Source of the DNA: Methylibium sp. NZG
Lineage (GTDB): Bacteria; Pseudomonadota; Gammaproteobacteria; Burkholderiales; Burkholderiaceae_C
DNA: 64,000 bases
Assembly: GCA_001263235.1 (NCBI GenBank)
Contig: LGRD01000024.1
Coordinates: 124,001-188,000, forward strand
Direction: 5' to 3'
Shown here: positions 40,544 to 48,381 of the stretch, piece after piece
How the letters are laid out: every line of letters starts with the position of its first letter
Numbering within the stretch: position 1 is the first letter of the stretch
The notes under the pieces: model-generated
What the model saw: only the letters and a program-made list of their open reading frames with translations
The model's database searches: none
Told to the model about the DNA's origin: nothing
Position numbers and translations under genes: made by a program

Positions 40544-41070
40544 AGCGTCAACACCATCAAGTCCTTGTCATGGTACTGATCGCCGACCTTGATGGCGTGC
40601 GGGAGCGTGCCGTAGCGCGTGAAGCCCGCGCGGAGGTACAACTCGACGGCGATGCGGTTGCTGGCGGTCACGCTCAAGTTCAACATCTCCAGGCCCGTTG
40701 CAAGCCGCGCTTTTGCGATGCACTCGGCGAGCAGACGGCGGCCGATGCCTTGGCCGCGCGCTGGTGTCAGCACCATCATGCCGGTCACGTTGGCGATGTG
40801 GCGCACCTTGAGGCGCGGCTCGCGGTCGCACGTCACCGCGCCCACCAGATCAGCGCCATCGAACGCGCCGAGCGTGAACCGGCCACCCCGTTGCGGGTCC
40901 GGCCGTTCGAGCCCGAACCGTGGCAGGTGGGCCAGCGCGGGCTTCAACGCCTCGGCCGCGGCGTCGGACGTGAAGGCCTCGGGCTCGGCGGCCAGGGCGG
41001 TGTCGCGCAGGTGCTTGTAGGCCGCGATGTCCGTTGCCACCAGCGCGCGGATCGTCAGCGACTCGGCCAT
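40540..41070 (-). CDS. GNAT-family N-acetyltransferase
   Basis: This protein of 176 residues has the acetyl-CoA binding signature of GNAT enzymes: VTGMMVLTPARGQGIGRRLL, with the RGQGIG pyrophosphate loop. It is followed by LNLSVTASNRIAVELYLRAGF. The substrate is unknown. It starts at the ATG at 41070 (MAESLTIRAL); an in-frame upstream start at 41103 would add 11 basic residues. It lies between mobA and moeA and overlaps the moeA start, so it is produced together with the molybdenum cofactor enzymes. Confidence 0.88.
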   Translation of the reverse strand: MAESLTIRALVATDIAAYKHLRDTALAAEPEAFTSDAAAEALKPALAHLPRFGLERPDPQRGGRFTLGAFDGADLVGAVTCDREPRLKVRHIANVTGMMVLTPARGQGIGRRLLAECIAKARLATGLEMLNLSVTASNRIAVELYLRAGFTRYGTLPHAIKVGDQYHDKDLMVLTL

Positions 41071-41136
41071 CTCGCGACCCGAATTGCGACGCCCCTTGCG
41101 CACGCCGTTGTCGAAGCAGCCACTTTGGCCACCACG

Positions 41137-41736
41137 TCAGCCACGCCCTTGCAGCTGCTGCAGCTCCGCCAGCGTGTTGGCATTCGCAAAGGCCTGCGCG
41201 TCGTCGAACGGCACTTCGACCACGCGGTGCAGCGCCGTCCACTTGTCGATCTTGCGCTGCCCCTCTTGTGTGAAGCGCACCAGGCTTTCCATCACCTCGG
41301 CCTTCATCAGGCAAAACACCGGTTGCACCTGCAGCTTGCCGTCCTCGAGCGTCGCGGCCATCGCGATGTCGGCGCTGTGCGTCACCAGCCCCTGCGCCAG
41401 CCGCGCGACCAGGTCGTCGGGGAACAGCGGCGAGTCGCACGGCACCGTCACCAGGTACGGCGTTTCGCAGCGCTCCAACCCGGCCAGGAAGCCGGCCAGC
41501 GGCCCGGCGAAGTCCGGCAGCGCATCGGGCCACACCGGCACGCCCATCGATTCGTACGCACCGAGGTTGCGGTTCGCGTTGATCATCAACTCACCCACCT
41601 GCGGCCCCAGCCGCAGCAGGGCGTGCATTGCCAGCGGCACGCCATGGTGGTTTTGCAGGCCTTTGTCGACACCCCCCATTCGGCTGCCGCGGCCGCCAGC
41701 GAGGATGAGGCCGGTGATGTGGGTGCGGTCGATCAT
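41137..41736 (-). CDS. mobA: Molybdenum cofactor guanylyltransferase MobA
   Basis: MobA attaches GMP to the molybdenum cofactor to make the bis-MGD form used by DMSO-reductase family enzymes. The 199-residue protein shows the nucleotidyltransferase start [21 protein letters not shown], the metal/GTP region [13 protein letters not shown] and the C-terminal [15 protein letters not shown]. It lies 27 bp downstream of moaA on the same strand. Confidence 0.95.
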   Translation of the reverse strand: MIDRTHITGLILAGGRGSRMGGVDKGLQNHHGVPLAMHALLRLGPQVGELMINANRNLGAYESMGVPVWPDALPDFAGPLAGFLAGLERCETPYLVTVPCDSPLFPDDLVARLAQGLVTHSADIAMAATLEDGKLQVQPVFCLMKAEVMESLVRFTQEGQRKIDKWTALHRVVEVPFDDAQAFANANTLAELQQLQGRG

Positions 41737-41763
41737 GTGCCAGCCTTGATGCGCCTCAAGACA

Positions 41764-42885
41764 TCACCCACCGATGTAGTGCATCTCGACGCGCCGCTGC
41801 CCATCGCCAAGGCCCACCTCCGCCCCCGCCGCACCACGCAACTCCGAATACCGATCCTCCCGCCCCTGCCAGATTAGCCCGATCGCGCCGGCGATCTGCT
41901 CATCGGTGTACCCGCCGCGCAGCAGCGCGCGCAGGTCGTGGCCGTTCGTCGCGAACAGGCACAGGAACAGCTTGCCCTCGGTGGACAGCCGCGCGCGGTT
42001 GCAGTCGTGGCAGAAGGCTTGCGTGACGCTGGAGATCACGCCGATCTCGCCGCTGCCGTCGCGGTAGCGCCAACGTTCGGCCGTCTCGCCGGTCACATTC
42101 GCCTCGATCGCCTCGAGCGGAAACTGCGCGTGGATGCGCGCCACCACGTCGGCCGAGGGCAGCACCTCGTCCATGCGCCAGCCGTTGGTGGCGCCGACGT
42201 CCATGTACTCGATGAAGCGCAGCACCACCGGCGTGCCCTTGAAGTGGCGCGCCATCGCGACGATCTGGTCGTCGTTGGTGCCGCGCTTGACGACCATGTT
42301 GACCTTGATCGGCCCCAGGCCCACGCGCTGCGCCTCGGCGATGCCTTCGAGCACCTCGGCGACCGGAAAGTCCACGTCGTTCATGCGCCGGAAGATCGCG
42401 TCGTCGAGCGCGTCCAGGCTCACGGTCACGCGCTGCAGGCCGGCGTCCTTCAAGGCTTGCGCCTTCTTGGCGAGCACCGAGCCGTTGGTCGTCAGCGTCA
42501 GGTCCAGCGGTTGGCCGTCGGGCGTGCGCAGTTCGCTCAGCATGCCGATCAGCACTTCGAGGTGCTTGCGCAGCAGCGGCTCACCGCCGGTGAGGCGCAG
42601 TTTCTGCACGCCATGGGCGACGAAGAGGCGCGCGGTGCGGGTGATTTCTTCAAAGCTCAGCAGCGAGCTTTGCGGCAGGAAGGTGTAGGCCTTGTCGAAC
42701 ACCTCTTTCGGCATGCAGTAGCTGCAGCGGAAGTTGCAGCGGTCGGTCACCGAAATGCGCAGGTCGCGCAGCGGGCGGCCGAGCCGGTCGCCGAGCAGGC
42801 CGGTCGGTGGCACGGCCGCGGCCGGCACGCGGGGCAGGGCGGCCGCATAGCGGTGGTCGGCCAGCGGGATGACTCGTTCGGACAT
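41764..42885 (-). CDS. moaA: GTP 3',8-cyclase MoaA (radical SAM)
   Basis: MoaA uses radical SAM chemistry to start molybdopterin synthesis from GTP. The 373-residue protein has the SAM cluster motif CNFRCSYC and the SAM-binding GGEP. The C-terminal cluster binds GTP through [20 protein letters not shown]. The C-terminus ends in Gly-Gly, as is needed in MoaA for activity. I chose the ATG at 42885 ([12 protein letters not shown]); the longer frame upstream is Arg/Pro-rich and unlike the family. It is the first gene of the cofactor run. Confidence 0.96.
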   Translation of the reverse strand: MSERVIPLADHRYAAALPRVPAAAVPPTGLLGDRLGRPLRDLRISVTDRCNFRCSYCMPKEVFDKAYTFLPQSSLLSFEEITRTARLFVAHGVQKLRLTGGEPLLRKHLEVLIGMLSELRTPDGQPLDLTLTTNGSVLAKKAQALKDAGLQRVTVSLDALDDAIFRRMNDVDFPVAEVLEGIAEAQRVGLGPIKVNMVVKRGTNDDQIVAMARHFKGTPVVLRFIEYMDVGATNGWRMDEVLPSADVVARIHAQFPLEAIEANVTGETAERWRYRDGSGEIGVISSVTQAFCHDCNRARLSTEGKLFLCLFATNGHDLRALLRGGYTDEQIAGAIGLIWQGREDRYSELRGAAGAEVGLGDGQRRVEMHYIGG

Positions 42886-43012
42886 GGCTCGATTGTGCCT
42901 GCGCGCCACTGCCAGGTGCCGCAGTCGGCGCCGGCCGGCAATCGCTTGCAACCTGTCGTGCCGTGAAGGCGCACGCACACGTTTTCGGAGCGGCCAGCAG
43001 GCCGCGGGCGCT

Positions 43013-43717
43013 TCAGCGCGGCCTTGCGGCGGGCGCGGCGGACTCAGCGGGCGAGGCGACCTCGCGCCACTGTGCTGCATCCGGTGTCGGGGCGAGGGTG
43101 CCCGAGCGCTCGGCCACCAGCCCCGCGCGCCGAGCGCCGTTGTAGCGCTTGGACCAGTAGGCAATCCGCATGTCTTCGACCCGCACCTCGCCGCCGGTGC
43201 GCGGCGAGTGGATGAACTTGCCGTCACCGATGTAGATGCCCACGTGCGAGAAGGCGCGCTTGAGGGTGTTGAAGAACACCAGGTCGCCGGGCTTCAGTTC
43301 GTTTCGCGGAATGGTGAAGGTGCCGGGCGCGCGGGCTTGCTCGTCGGCGCGGCGGGGCAGGACCAGGCCCAGGCTCATCTCGAACACATGGCGTGTGAAG
43401 CCGCTGCAGTCGAAGCCTTCTTCGCCACCATTGCCGCCGCGCCGGTAGGGCACGCCGAGGAAGTTCATCGCGGTCAGCACCATGTCGCTGGCCTTGTCGC
43501 GCACCTGGCGGACGAAGTCGCTCTCGGCCGGGGCTGCGGCGGTCACCGTGGTGCCGACCAAACCCTTTTCGACCAGGAAACGGCCGACAGTGTCGTCATA
43601 CGCCACCGGGGCCGCCGCGGACGACGCGCAGGCGGCCACCAGCACAGCCGCCGCCCATGCACGGTGGCATGGTCGGGGATTCGGGTGCGCGCTGGGCAGT
43701 CGCATGGCGCGCAGCAT
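43013..43717 (-). CDS. NlpC/P60 (C40) cell-wall peptidase, exported
   Basis: This 234-residue protein belongs to the Cys-His peptidases that cut peptide stems of peptidoglycan. A signal peptide covers about residues 1-36 (ending SSAAA). The catalytic Cys lies in [13 protein letters not shown] and the His in [17 protein letters not shown], and LKPGDLVFF is typical. The tail after residue ~195 is Ala/Pro-rich. An alternative start is the ATG at 43705. It is 127 bp upstream of moaA on the same strand and not functionally linked. Confidence 0.9.
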   Translation of the reverse strand: MLRAMRLPSAHPNPRPCHRAWAAAVLVAACASSAAAPVAYDDTVGRFLVEKGLVGTTVTAAAPAESDFVRQVRDKASDMVLTAMNFLGVPYRRGGNGGEEGFDCSGFTRHVFEMSLGLVLPRRADEQARAPGTFTIPRNELKPGDLVFFNTLKRAFSHVGIYIGDGKFIHSPRTGGEVRVEDMRIAYWSKRYNGARRAGLVAERSGTLAPTPDAAQWREVASPAESAAPAARPR

Positions 43718-43949
43718 AGGTGAGCGGGGCGGGCGCAGTCAATCGAAGCCACCACGGCAAGCTCACCTGCTCGACTCACCCCGCCGGACTCACCCGCTCG
43801 ACGCCGCCGCTTCCGCGCTTCGCAGCGCCAGGCACCCGCCGGTTCGGTTGGCCTTGGTTCCGCCCGGGGTCGCGCGCGTCAGTGCAAAGTAAGGCCTTCG
43901 CCTTCCAATCCACCGCGACAACAATTCCTGCACTCTTGAGGAGACAAGC

Positions 43950-45872
43950 ATGAGCACGCCCACCCGCTACGCCGACTTCCACCGCCGCTCCCTCGAAGAC
44001 CGCGACGCGTTCTGGGCCGAGCAGGCCGCGTTGATTCACTGGCACCGGCCGTTCACCGAGGTGTGCCGCTATGAGAACCCGCCGTTTGCCCGCTGGTTCG
44101 TCGGTGGGCAGACCAACCTGTGCCACAACGCAGTCGATCGGCACTTGAAAGACCGCGCCGACCAGAACGCGCTGATCTTCGTCTCGACCGAGACCGACCA
44201 GGAGCGCACGTACAGCTTCCGCGAACTGCATGCCGAGGTGCAGCGCATGGCGGCGGTGCTGCTGGCGCTGGGCGTGAAGCAGGGCGACCGCGTGCTCGTC
44301 TACATGCCGATGATCCCGGAGGCGGCGTTTGCGATGCTGGCCTGTGCGCGCATCGGTGCGATCCACTCGGTGGTGTTCGGCGGCTTTGCGAGCCTGAGTC
44401 TGGCCAGCCGCATCGACGATGCGACGCCGACGGTGATCGTCAGCGCCGACGCGGGCAGCCGCTCGGGCAAGGTCGTGGCCTACAAGCCCTTGCTGGACGA
44501 GGCGATCCGTGTTGCCGAACACAAGCCATCCAAGGTGCTGCTGGTGGACCGCAGCCTGGCGCCGATGCCGATGACGGCCGGCCGCGATGTGGCCTACGAA
44601 CCGCTGCGCGAACAACACCTGAACACGCAAGTGCCGTGCGCCTGGCTCGACGCCGAACACGTGAGCTACACGCTCTACACCAGCGGCACCACCGGCAAAC
44701 CCAAGGGCGTGCAGCGCGACACCGGCGGCTACGCGGTGGCGCTGGCCGCCAGCATGAAGCACATCTTCGACGGCCGGGCCGGCGAGACGTACTTCGCCAC
44801 CAGCGACATCGGCTGGGTGGTCGGGCACAGCTACATCGTCTACGGCCCGCTGATCGCCGGCATGGCCACCGTGTTCTACGAAGGCCTGCCGACCCGGCCC
44901 GACGCGGGTGTGTGGTGGAGCATCGTCGCAAAGCACAAGGTGACGGTGATGTTCAGCGCGCCCACCGCGGTGCGCGTGTTGAAGAAGCAGGATCCGAAGT
45001 ACCTGCAGGCGCACGACATCTCATCGCTGCGCGCGCTGTTTCTGGCAGGCGAGCCGCTAGACGAACCCACCGCCACGTGGATCGCCGACGCGCTGGGCAA
45101 GCCGATCATCGACAACTACTGGCAGACCGAGACCGGCTGGCCGATCCTGACCATCGCCAACGGCGTCGAGAAGAAGCCGAGCAAGTTCGGCAGCCCCGGC
45201 GTGGCGATGTACGGCTTTGATGTGAAGCTGGTCGACGAGAACACCGGCGCCGTGTTGACCGCGCCCGACCAGAAAGGCGTGCTGGCCATCGCCGGCCCGC
45301 TCCCCCCGGGCTGCATGCAAACGGTGTGGCGCGACGACGCGCGCTTCGTCAAGACCTACTGGAGCAGCATCCCCGGGCAGATGCTCTACAGCACCTTCGA
45401 CTCGGGCATTCGCGACGCCGACGGCTACTACTTCATCCTGGGCCGGACTGACGACGTGATCAACGTGGCCGGGCACCGGCTGGGCACGCGCGAGATCGAG
45501 GAGAGCATCTCGAGCCACGCCAATGTGGCCGAGGTGGCGGTGGTGGGCGTGGCCGATCAGCTCAAGGGACAGGTGGCGATGGCCTTCGTGGTGGCGAAGG
45601 ACGCGAGCGCACTCGGGGATGCACACACGGGCGCAGCCGCGCGGCTGAAGCTCGAAGGCGAGATCATGAAGACCGTGGACCAGCAACTCGGCGCGGTGGC
45701 GCGCCCGGCGCGGGTTCATTTCGTCAACCTGCTGCCCAAAACACGTTCCGGCAAGCTGCTGCGCCGCGCCATCCAGGCCGTGTGCGAGGGGCGCGACCCC
45801 GGCGACCTGACGACGATGGACGACCCGACGCCGTTGCAGCGGATTGCAGAGCTGGTGGCGCCGGCCGCCTGA
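43950..45872 (+). CDS. prpE: Propionate--CoA ligase
   Basis: PrpE activates propionate (and less well acetate) to the acyl-CoA via an acyl-adenylate. The 640-residue protein has the ATP-binding motif YTSGTTGKPKGVQRDTGG, NYWQTETGWP and the hinge/C-terminal motif RTDDVINVAGHRLGTREIE. The catalytic Lys lies in LPKTRSGKLLRR, a known site of regulation by lysine acetylation in this family. The VQRDTGGYAVAL segment fits PrpE better than acetyl-CoA synthetase. GAGGAGA precedes the ATG. No other methylcitrate-cycle gene is adjacent. Confidence 0.93.
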   Translation: MSTPTRYADFHRRSLEDRDAFWAEQAALIHWHRPFTEVCRYENPPFARWFVGGQTNLCHNAVDRHLKDRADQNALIFVSTETDQERTYSFRELHAEVQRMAAVLLALGVKQGDRVLVYMPMIPEAAFAMLACARIGAIHSVVFGGFASLSLASRIDDATPTVIVSADAGSRSGKVVAYKPLLDEAIRVAEHKPSKVLLVDRSLAPMPMTAGRDVAYEPLREQHLNTQVPCAWLDAEHVSYTLYTSGTTGKPKGVQRDTGGYAVALAASMKHIFDGRAGETYFATSDIGWVVGHSYIVYGPLIAGMATVFYEGLPTRPDAGVWWSIVAKHKVTVMFSAPTAVRVLKKQDPKYLQAHDISSLRALFLAGEPLDEPTATWIADALGKPIIDNYWQTETGWPILTIANGVEKKPSKFGSPGVAMYGFDVKLVDENTGAVLTAPDQKGVLAIAGPLPPGCMQTVWRDDARFVKTYWSSIPGQMLYSTFDSGIRDADGYYFILGRTDDVINVAGHRLGTREIEESISSHANVAEVAVVGVADQLKGQVAMAFVVAKDASALGDAHTGAAARLKLEGEIMKTVDQQLGAVARPARVHFVNLLPKTRSGKLLRRAIQAVCEGRDPGDLTTMDDPTPLQRIAELVAPAA

Positions 45873-45891
45873 GCGGGCGACGACGTTTGCT

Positions 45892-47256
45892 CTACTTCAC
45901 CAGCAACTTGTCGACCGCCGACACGTCGTCAGGGCTCAACTGCCCTGCCGCCTGGCGCAGCTTCAGGCCGCCCAGCAGCACGTCGTAGCGCGCTTTTGCC
46001 AGGTCGCGCTTGGTGGTGAACAGTTGCGTCTGCGCGTTCAGCACGTCCAGGTTCACGCGCACGCCGACGCGGTAGCCGAGCTGCGTGGCTTCCAGCGCCA
46101 GTTGGCTCGACGACTCGGCCGCCTCCAGCGCCTTCACCTGCGCCGTGCCCGACTGCACGCCGAAGTACGCCTGCCGCGTGGCTTGCGCGACGATGCGGCG
46201 AGCGGCTTCGAGGTCGTTGGTGGACTTGTCTTCGAGCACCATCGTCTCCTTCACGCGGTTCTGGACCGAGCCACCCGAGTACAGCGGCATCGCCAGCTGC
46301 AGGCCGATGCTGGCGCTGTTGGTCGTGCCGGGCAGGCCGCTGCTGCTGGTGCCCGAGAGGCGGCTGGTGTTGACCGAGGCCACCGCGTCCACCGTGGGCA
46401 GGCCCGCGGCGCGGGCCTTCTCCGTCTCCAGCTTGGCGATGTCCAGGCCCAACGCGGCGCGGCGCACGGCGGGGTGTTGCGCACCGGAGTTGCCGACCCA
46501 GGTGTCCACGTTGGCCGGCACGACGGCGGGCAGCACCACCGGCACCGCCAGCTGTTTGGGCAACACGCCGCTGCGGCCGACGAGCTGATCTAGCGCGATG
46601 CGCTTGCTCTGCAAGTCGTTGTCGGCGGCGATCTCTTGCGCGCTGGCCAGGTCGAAGCGCGCCTGCGCCTCGCGCGTGTCGGTGATGGTCGCCGTGCCGA
46701 CCTCGAAGTTGCGCTTGGCCGACGCGAGCTGCTCGCTGATGGCTGCTTTGCTGGCGCGCGTGGTGCCCAGCGTGTCTTGCGCGCCCAGCACGTCGAAGTA
46801 GGCCTGCGCCACGCGCACGATCAGGTCTTGCTCGGCGGTCTCCAGGTCGGTGCGCGAGACCTCGAACACCTTCTTTGCCTGGTCGACCGTGAAGCCATTG
46901 GCACGGTTGAACAGCGGCTGCTTGCCCGACAGGCCCGCGCCAGCGCTTCGGGACGATCGCGATGCGCCGACCGGCAGATCGACGTAGTTGCTGCCCACGT
47001 TGCCGCTCAAGCCCAGGTTGGGCAGCAACAGCGCATCGGCTTGGGCGGCCTTGTACTGGGCGGAATCGGCAAGCGCCCTGGCGGCCAGGTAAGTGGCGTC
47101 GTAGGCGCGTGCAGCGTCGTACAGCGCCTGCAGGCTCTGCGCCTGTGCGCTCGTCGCCGCGAAAAGGCTCAGCGCTGCCAGTGCGACGCTCCGCGCGATG
47201 CGCGCCATCGGCTCTCGGGTCGGCTCTTCGGTCGAGCGCTTGGAGCGATGCAACAT
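45892..47256 (-). CDS. TolC-family outer membrane channel
   Basis: TolC proteins form the trimeric tunnel of export systems across the outer membrane. From the ATG at 47256, preceded by AAAGGAC, the product is 454 residues. It has a signal peptide ending in TSAQAQ (about residue 40) and two repeated outer-membrane efflux domains. Family-type segments are NRANGFTVDQAKKVFEVSRTDLETAEQDLIVRVAQAYFDVLGAQD and, in the second repeat, IVAQATRQAYFGVQSG. A shorter start at 47208 would leave only the signal peptide. It lies on the same strand as the RND pump genes upstream, suggesting it completes that pump. Confidence 0.92.
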   Translation of the reverse strand: MLHRSKRSTEEPTREPMARIARSVALAALSLFAATSAQAQSLQALYDAARAYDATYLAARALADSAQYKAAQADALLLPNLGLSGNVGSNYVDLPVGASRSSRSAGAGLSGKQPLFNRANGFTVDQAKKVFEVSRTDLETAEQDLIVRVAQAYFDVLGAQDTLGTTRASKAAISEQLASAKRNFEVGTATITDTREAQARFDLASAQEIAADNDLQSKRIALDQLVGRSGVLPKQLAVPVVLPAVVPANVDTWVGNSGAQHPAVRRAALGLDIAKLETEKARAAGLPTVDAVASVNTSRLSGTSSSGLPGTTNSASIGLQLAMPLYSGGSVQNRVKETMVLEDKSTNDLEAARRIVAQATRQAYFGVQSGTAQVKALEAAESSSQLALEATQLGYRVGVRVNLDVLNAQTQLFTTKRDLAKARYDVLLGGLKLRQAAGQLSPDDVSAVDKLLVK

Positions 47257-47294
47257 GGCGAAGTCCTTTGTCGGTGAAATGGGGAAGTCGAAAC

Positions 47295-47318
47295 GGGTCA
47301 GTAGCGGGGTCAGTAGCG
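47295..47318. repeat. 12-bp perfect tandem duplication at the rhodanese 3' end
   Basis: GGGTCAGTAGCG occurs twice in direct succession. The second copy contains the stop codon of the rhodanese C-terminal half (minus strand TGA at 47312-47310). Confidence 0.85.
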
Positions 47319-47672
47319 CGGCACGCTGGCGTCCACCCCGGTGGACCACGCCTCGATGCCGCCCGCGAGGTTATAGACCGGGCCCAGCCCTTGGCGCTCC
47401 AGAAATGCGACGACCTGCGCACTTCGCACGCCGTGATGGCAAATGCAGACGACGGGCCGCGGCATTTAGGCTGCGTCACGGCGCGCCGCGTCGATGTCGG
47501 CCAGCCGCTCGGGAACCTCGTTCATCGGGATGTGCAGCGTCTGCACGCCGTCGATGTGGATGGCGGCCTGGGCAAACTCCCAAGGCTCGCGCACATCGAG
47601 CAGCACAGGCCGCCCCGCTGCGGTCGGCCCGGCGCAGAGCGCGGGCAGCTCCGTCACCGCCAACTGCTTCAT
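47310..47672 (-). pseudogene. Rhodanese-like protein split by an in-frame stop
   Basis: Rhodanese domains transfer sulfur through a persulfide on an active-site Cys. The frame starts at the ATG at 47672 (overlapping the upstream methyltransferase stop as TGATG) and encodes PVLLDVREPWEFAQAAIHIDG, then hits TAA at 47468-47466. The very next codon is ATG, and the same frame goes on with PRPVVCICHHGVRSAQVVAFLERQG, containing the catalytic Cys loop, then NLAGGIEAW, to a stop at 47310. The halves of 68 and 51 residues together make one normal single-domain rhodanese. Either the gene is dead, the stop is a sequence error, or the TAAATG junction re-initiates and the halves associate. Confidence 0.8.
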
Positions 47673-48325
47673 CAAAAGCTGAACCGGGTCGGTTCGTCGA
47701 AACCCTTCAGCCGCGGGGCGACGGTGTCGAACAGATCGACGCTGCTGTACGACTGCTCGCCGCTGCGCGTGAACAGCACGGCGCGCATGATCGGCTGCTG
47801 GCCGACGATGGCCGCCAGCCGGCCGCCGACCTTCAATTGCGCGAGCACGGCGGCCGGCACCTCGGCCACCGAGCCGGAGAGCAGGATCACGTCGAACGGC
47901 GCGTCGGCCACCAGGCCGCGGCTGCCGCTGGCGTGCACCACGTCCACGTTCATCACCGCCGCGCGGCGCAGGTTGTCGGCCGCCAGCCGGGCCAGCTCGG
48001 GCACGATCTCCATCGTCGTCACGTGCTGCGCCTGGTGCCCCAGCAGCGCGGCCATGTAGCCCGAGCCGGCGCCCACCTCGAGCACCCGCTCGTGTTTGTG
48101 CACGGCCAGCTCCTGCAGCAGCCGTGCGTCCACCTTGGGCGCCAGCATGCACTGCCCGCCGGGCAGCGGCACCTCGGTGTCGACGAAAGCCATCCCGCGG
48201 TAGGCCGCCGGGGTGAAGTCTTCGCGCTTGACCACCGACAGCAGGCTGAGCACGCTCTGGTCCAGCACCTCCCAGGGGCGGATTTGCTGCTCGATCATGT
48301 TGAAGCGTGCTTGTTCGATGTTCAT
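47672..48325 (-). CDS. Protein-L-isoaspartate O-methyltransferase family protein
   Basis: The 217-residue SAM-dependent methyltransferase resembles Pcm, which starts repair of isoaspartyl residues in aged proteins. It shows FTPAAYRGMAFVDTEVPLPGG, VLEVGAGSGYMAALL (SAM motif I) and FDVILLSGSVAEVP. The N-terminus begins MNIEQARFNMIEQQIRPWEV, typical of the beta-proteobacterial version next to a rhodanese and tolC. The usual active-site region is diverged relative to E. coli Pcm, so true isoaspartyl activity is not certain. The stop overlaps the rhodanese start. Confidence 0.85.
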   Translation of the reverse strand: MNIEQARFNMIEQQIRPWEVLDQSVLSLLSVVKREDFTPAAYRGMAFVDTEVPLPGGQCMLAPKVDARLLQELAVHKHERVLEVGAGSGYMAALLGHQAQHVTTMEIVPELARLAADNLRRAAVMNVDVVHASGSRGLVADAPFDVILLSGSVAEVPAAVLAQLKVGGRLAAIVGQQPIMRAVLFTRSGEQSYSSVDLFDTVAPRLKGFDEPTRFSF

Positions 48326-48381
48326 GCCAGGGCACCTTGAATGAAGTCGGCCATTTTATTTCGCCGCTGTTGCTCCGCGGC

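Noticed and set aside
47466-48335. A 289-codon minus-strand frame joining a methyltransferase-overlapping segment to the rhodanese first half
   Set aside because: Only the last 68 codons are rhodanese-like; the rest is the shadow of the methyltransferase gene.
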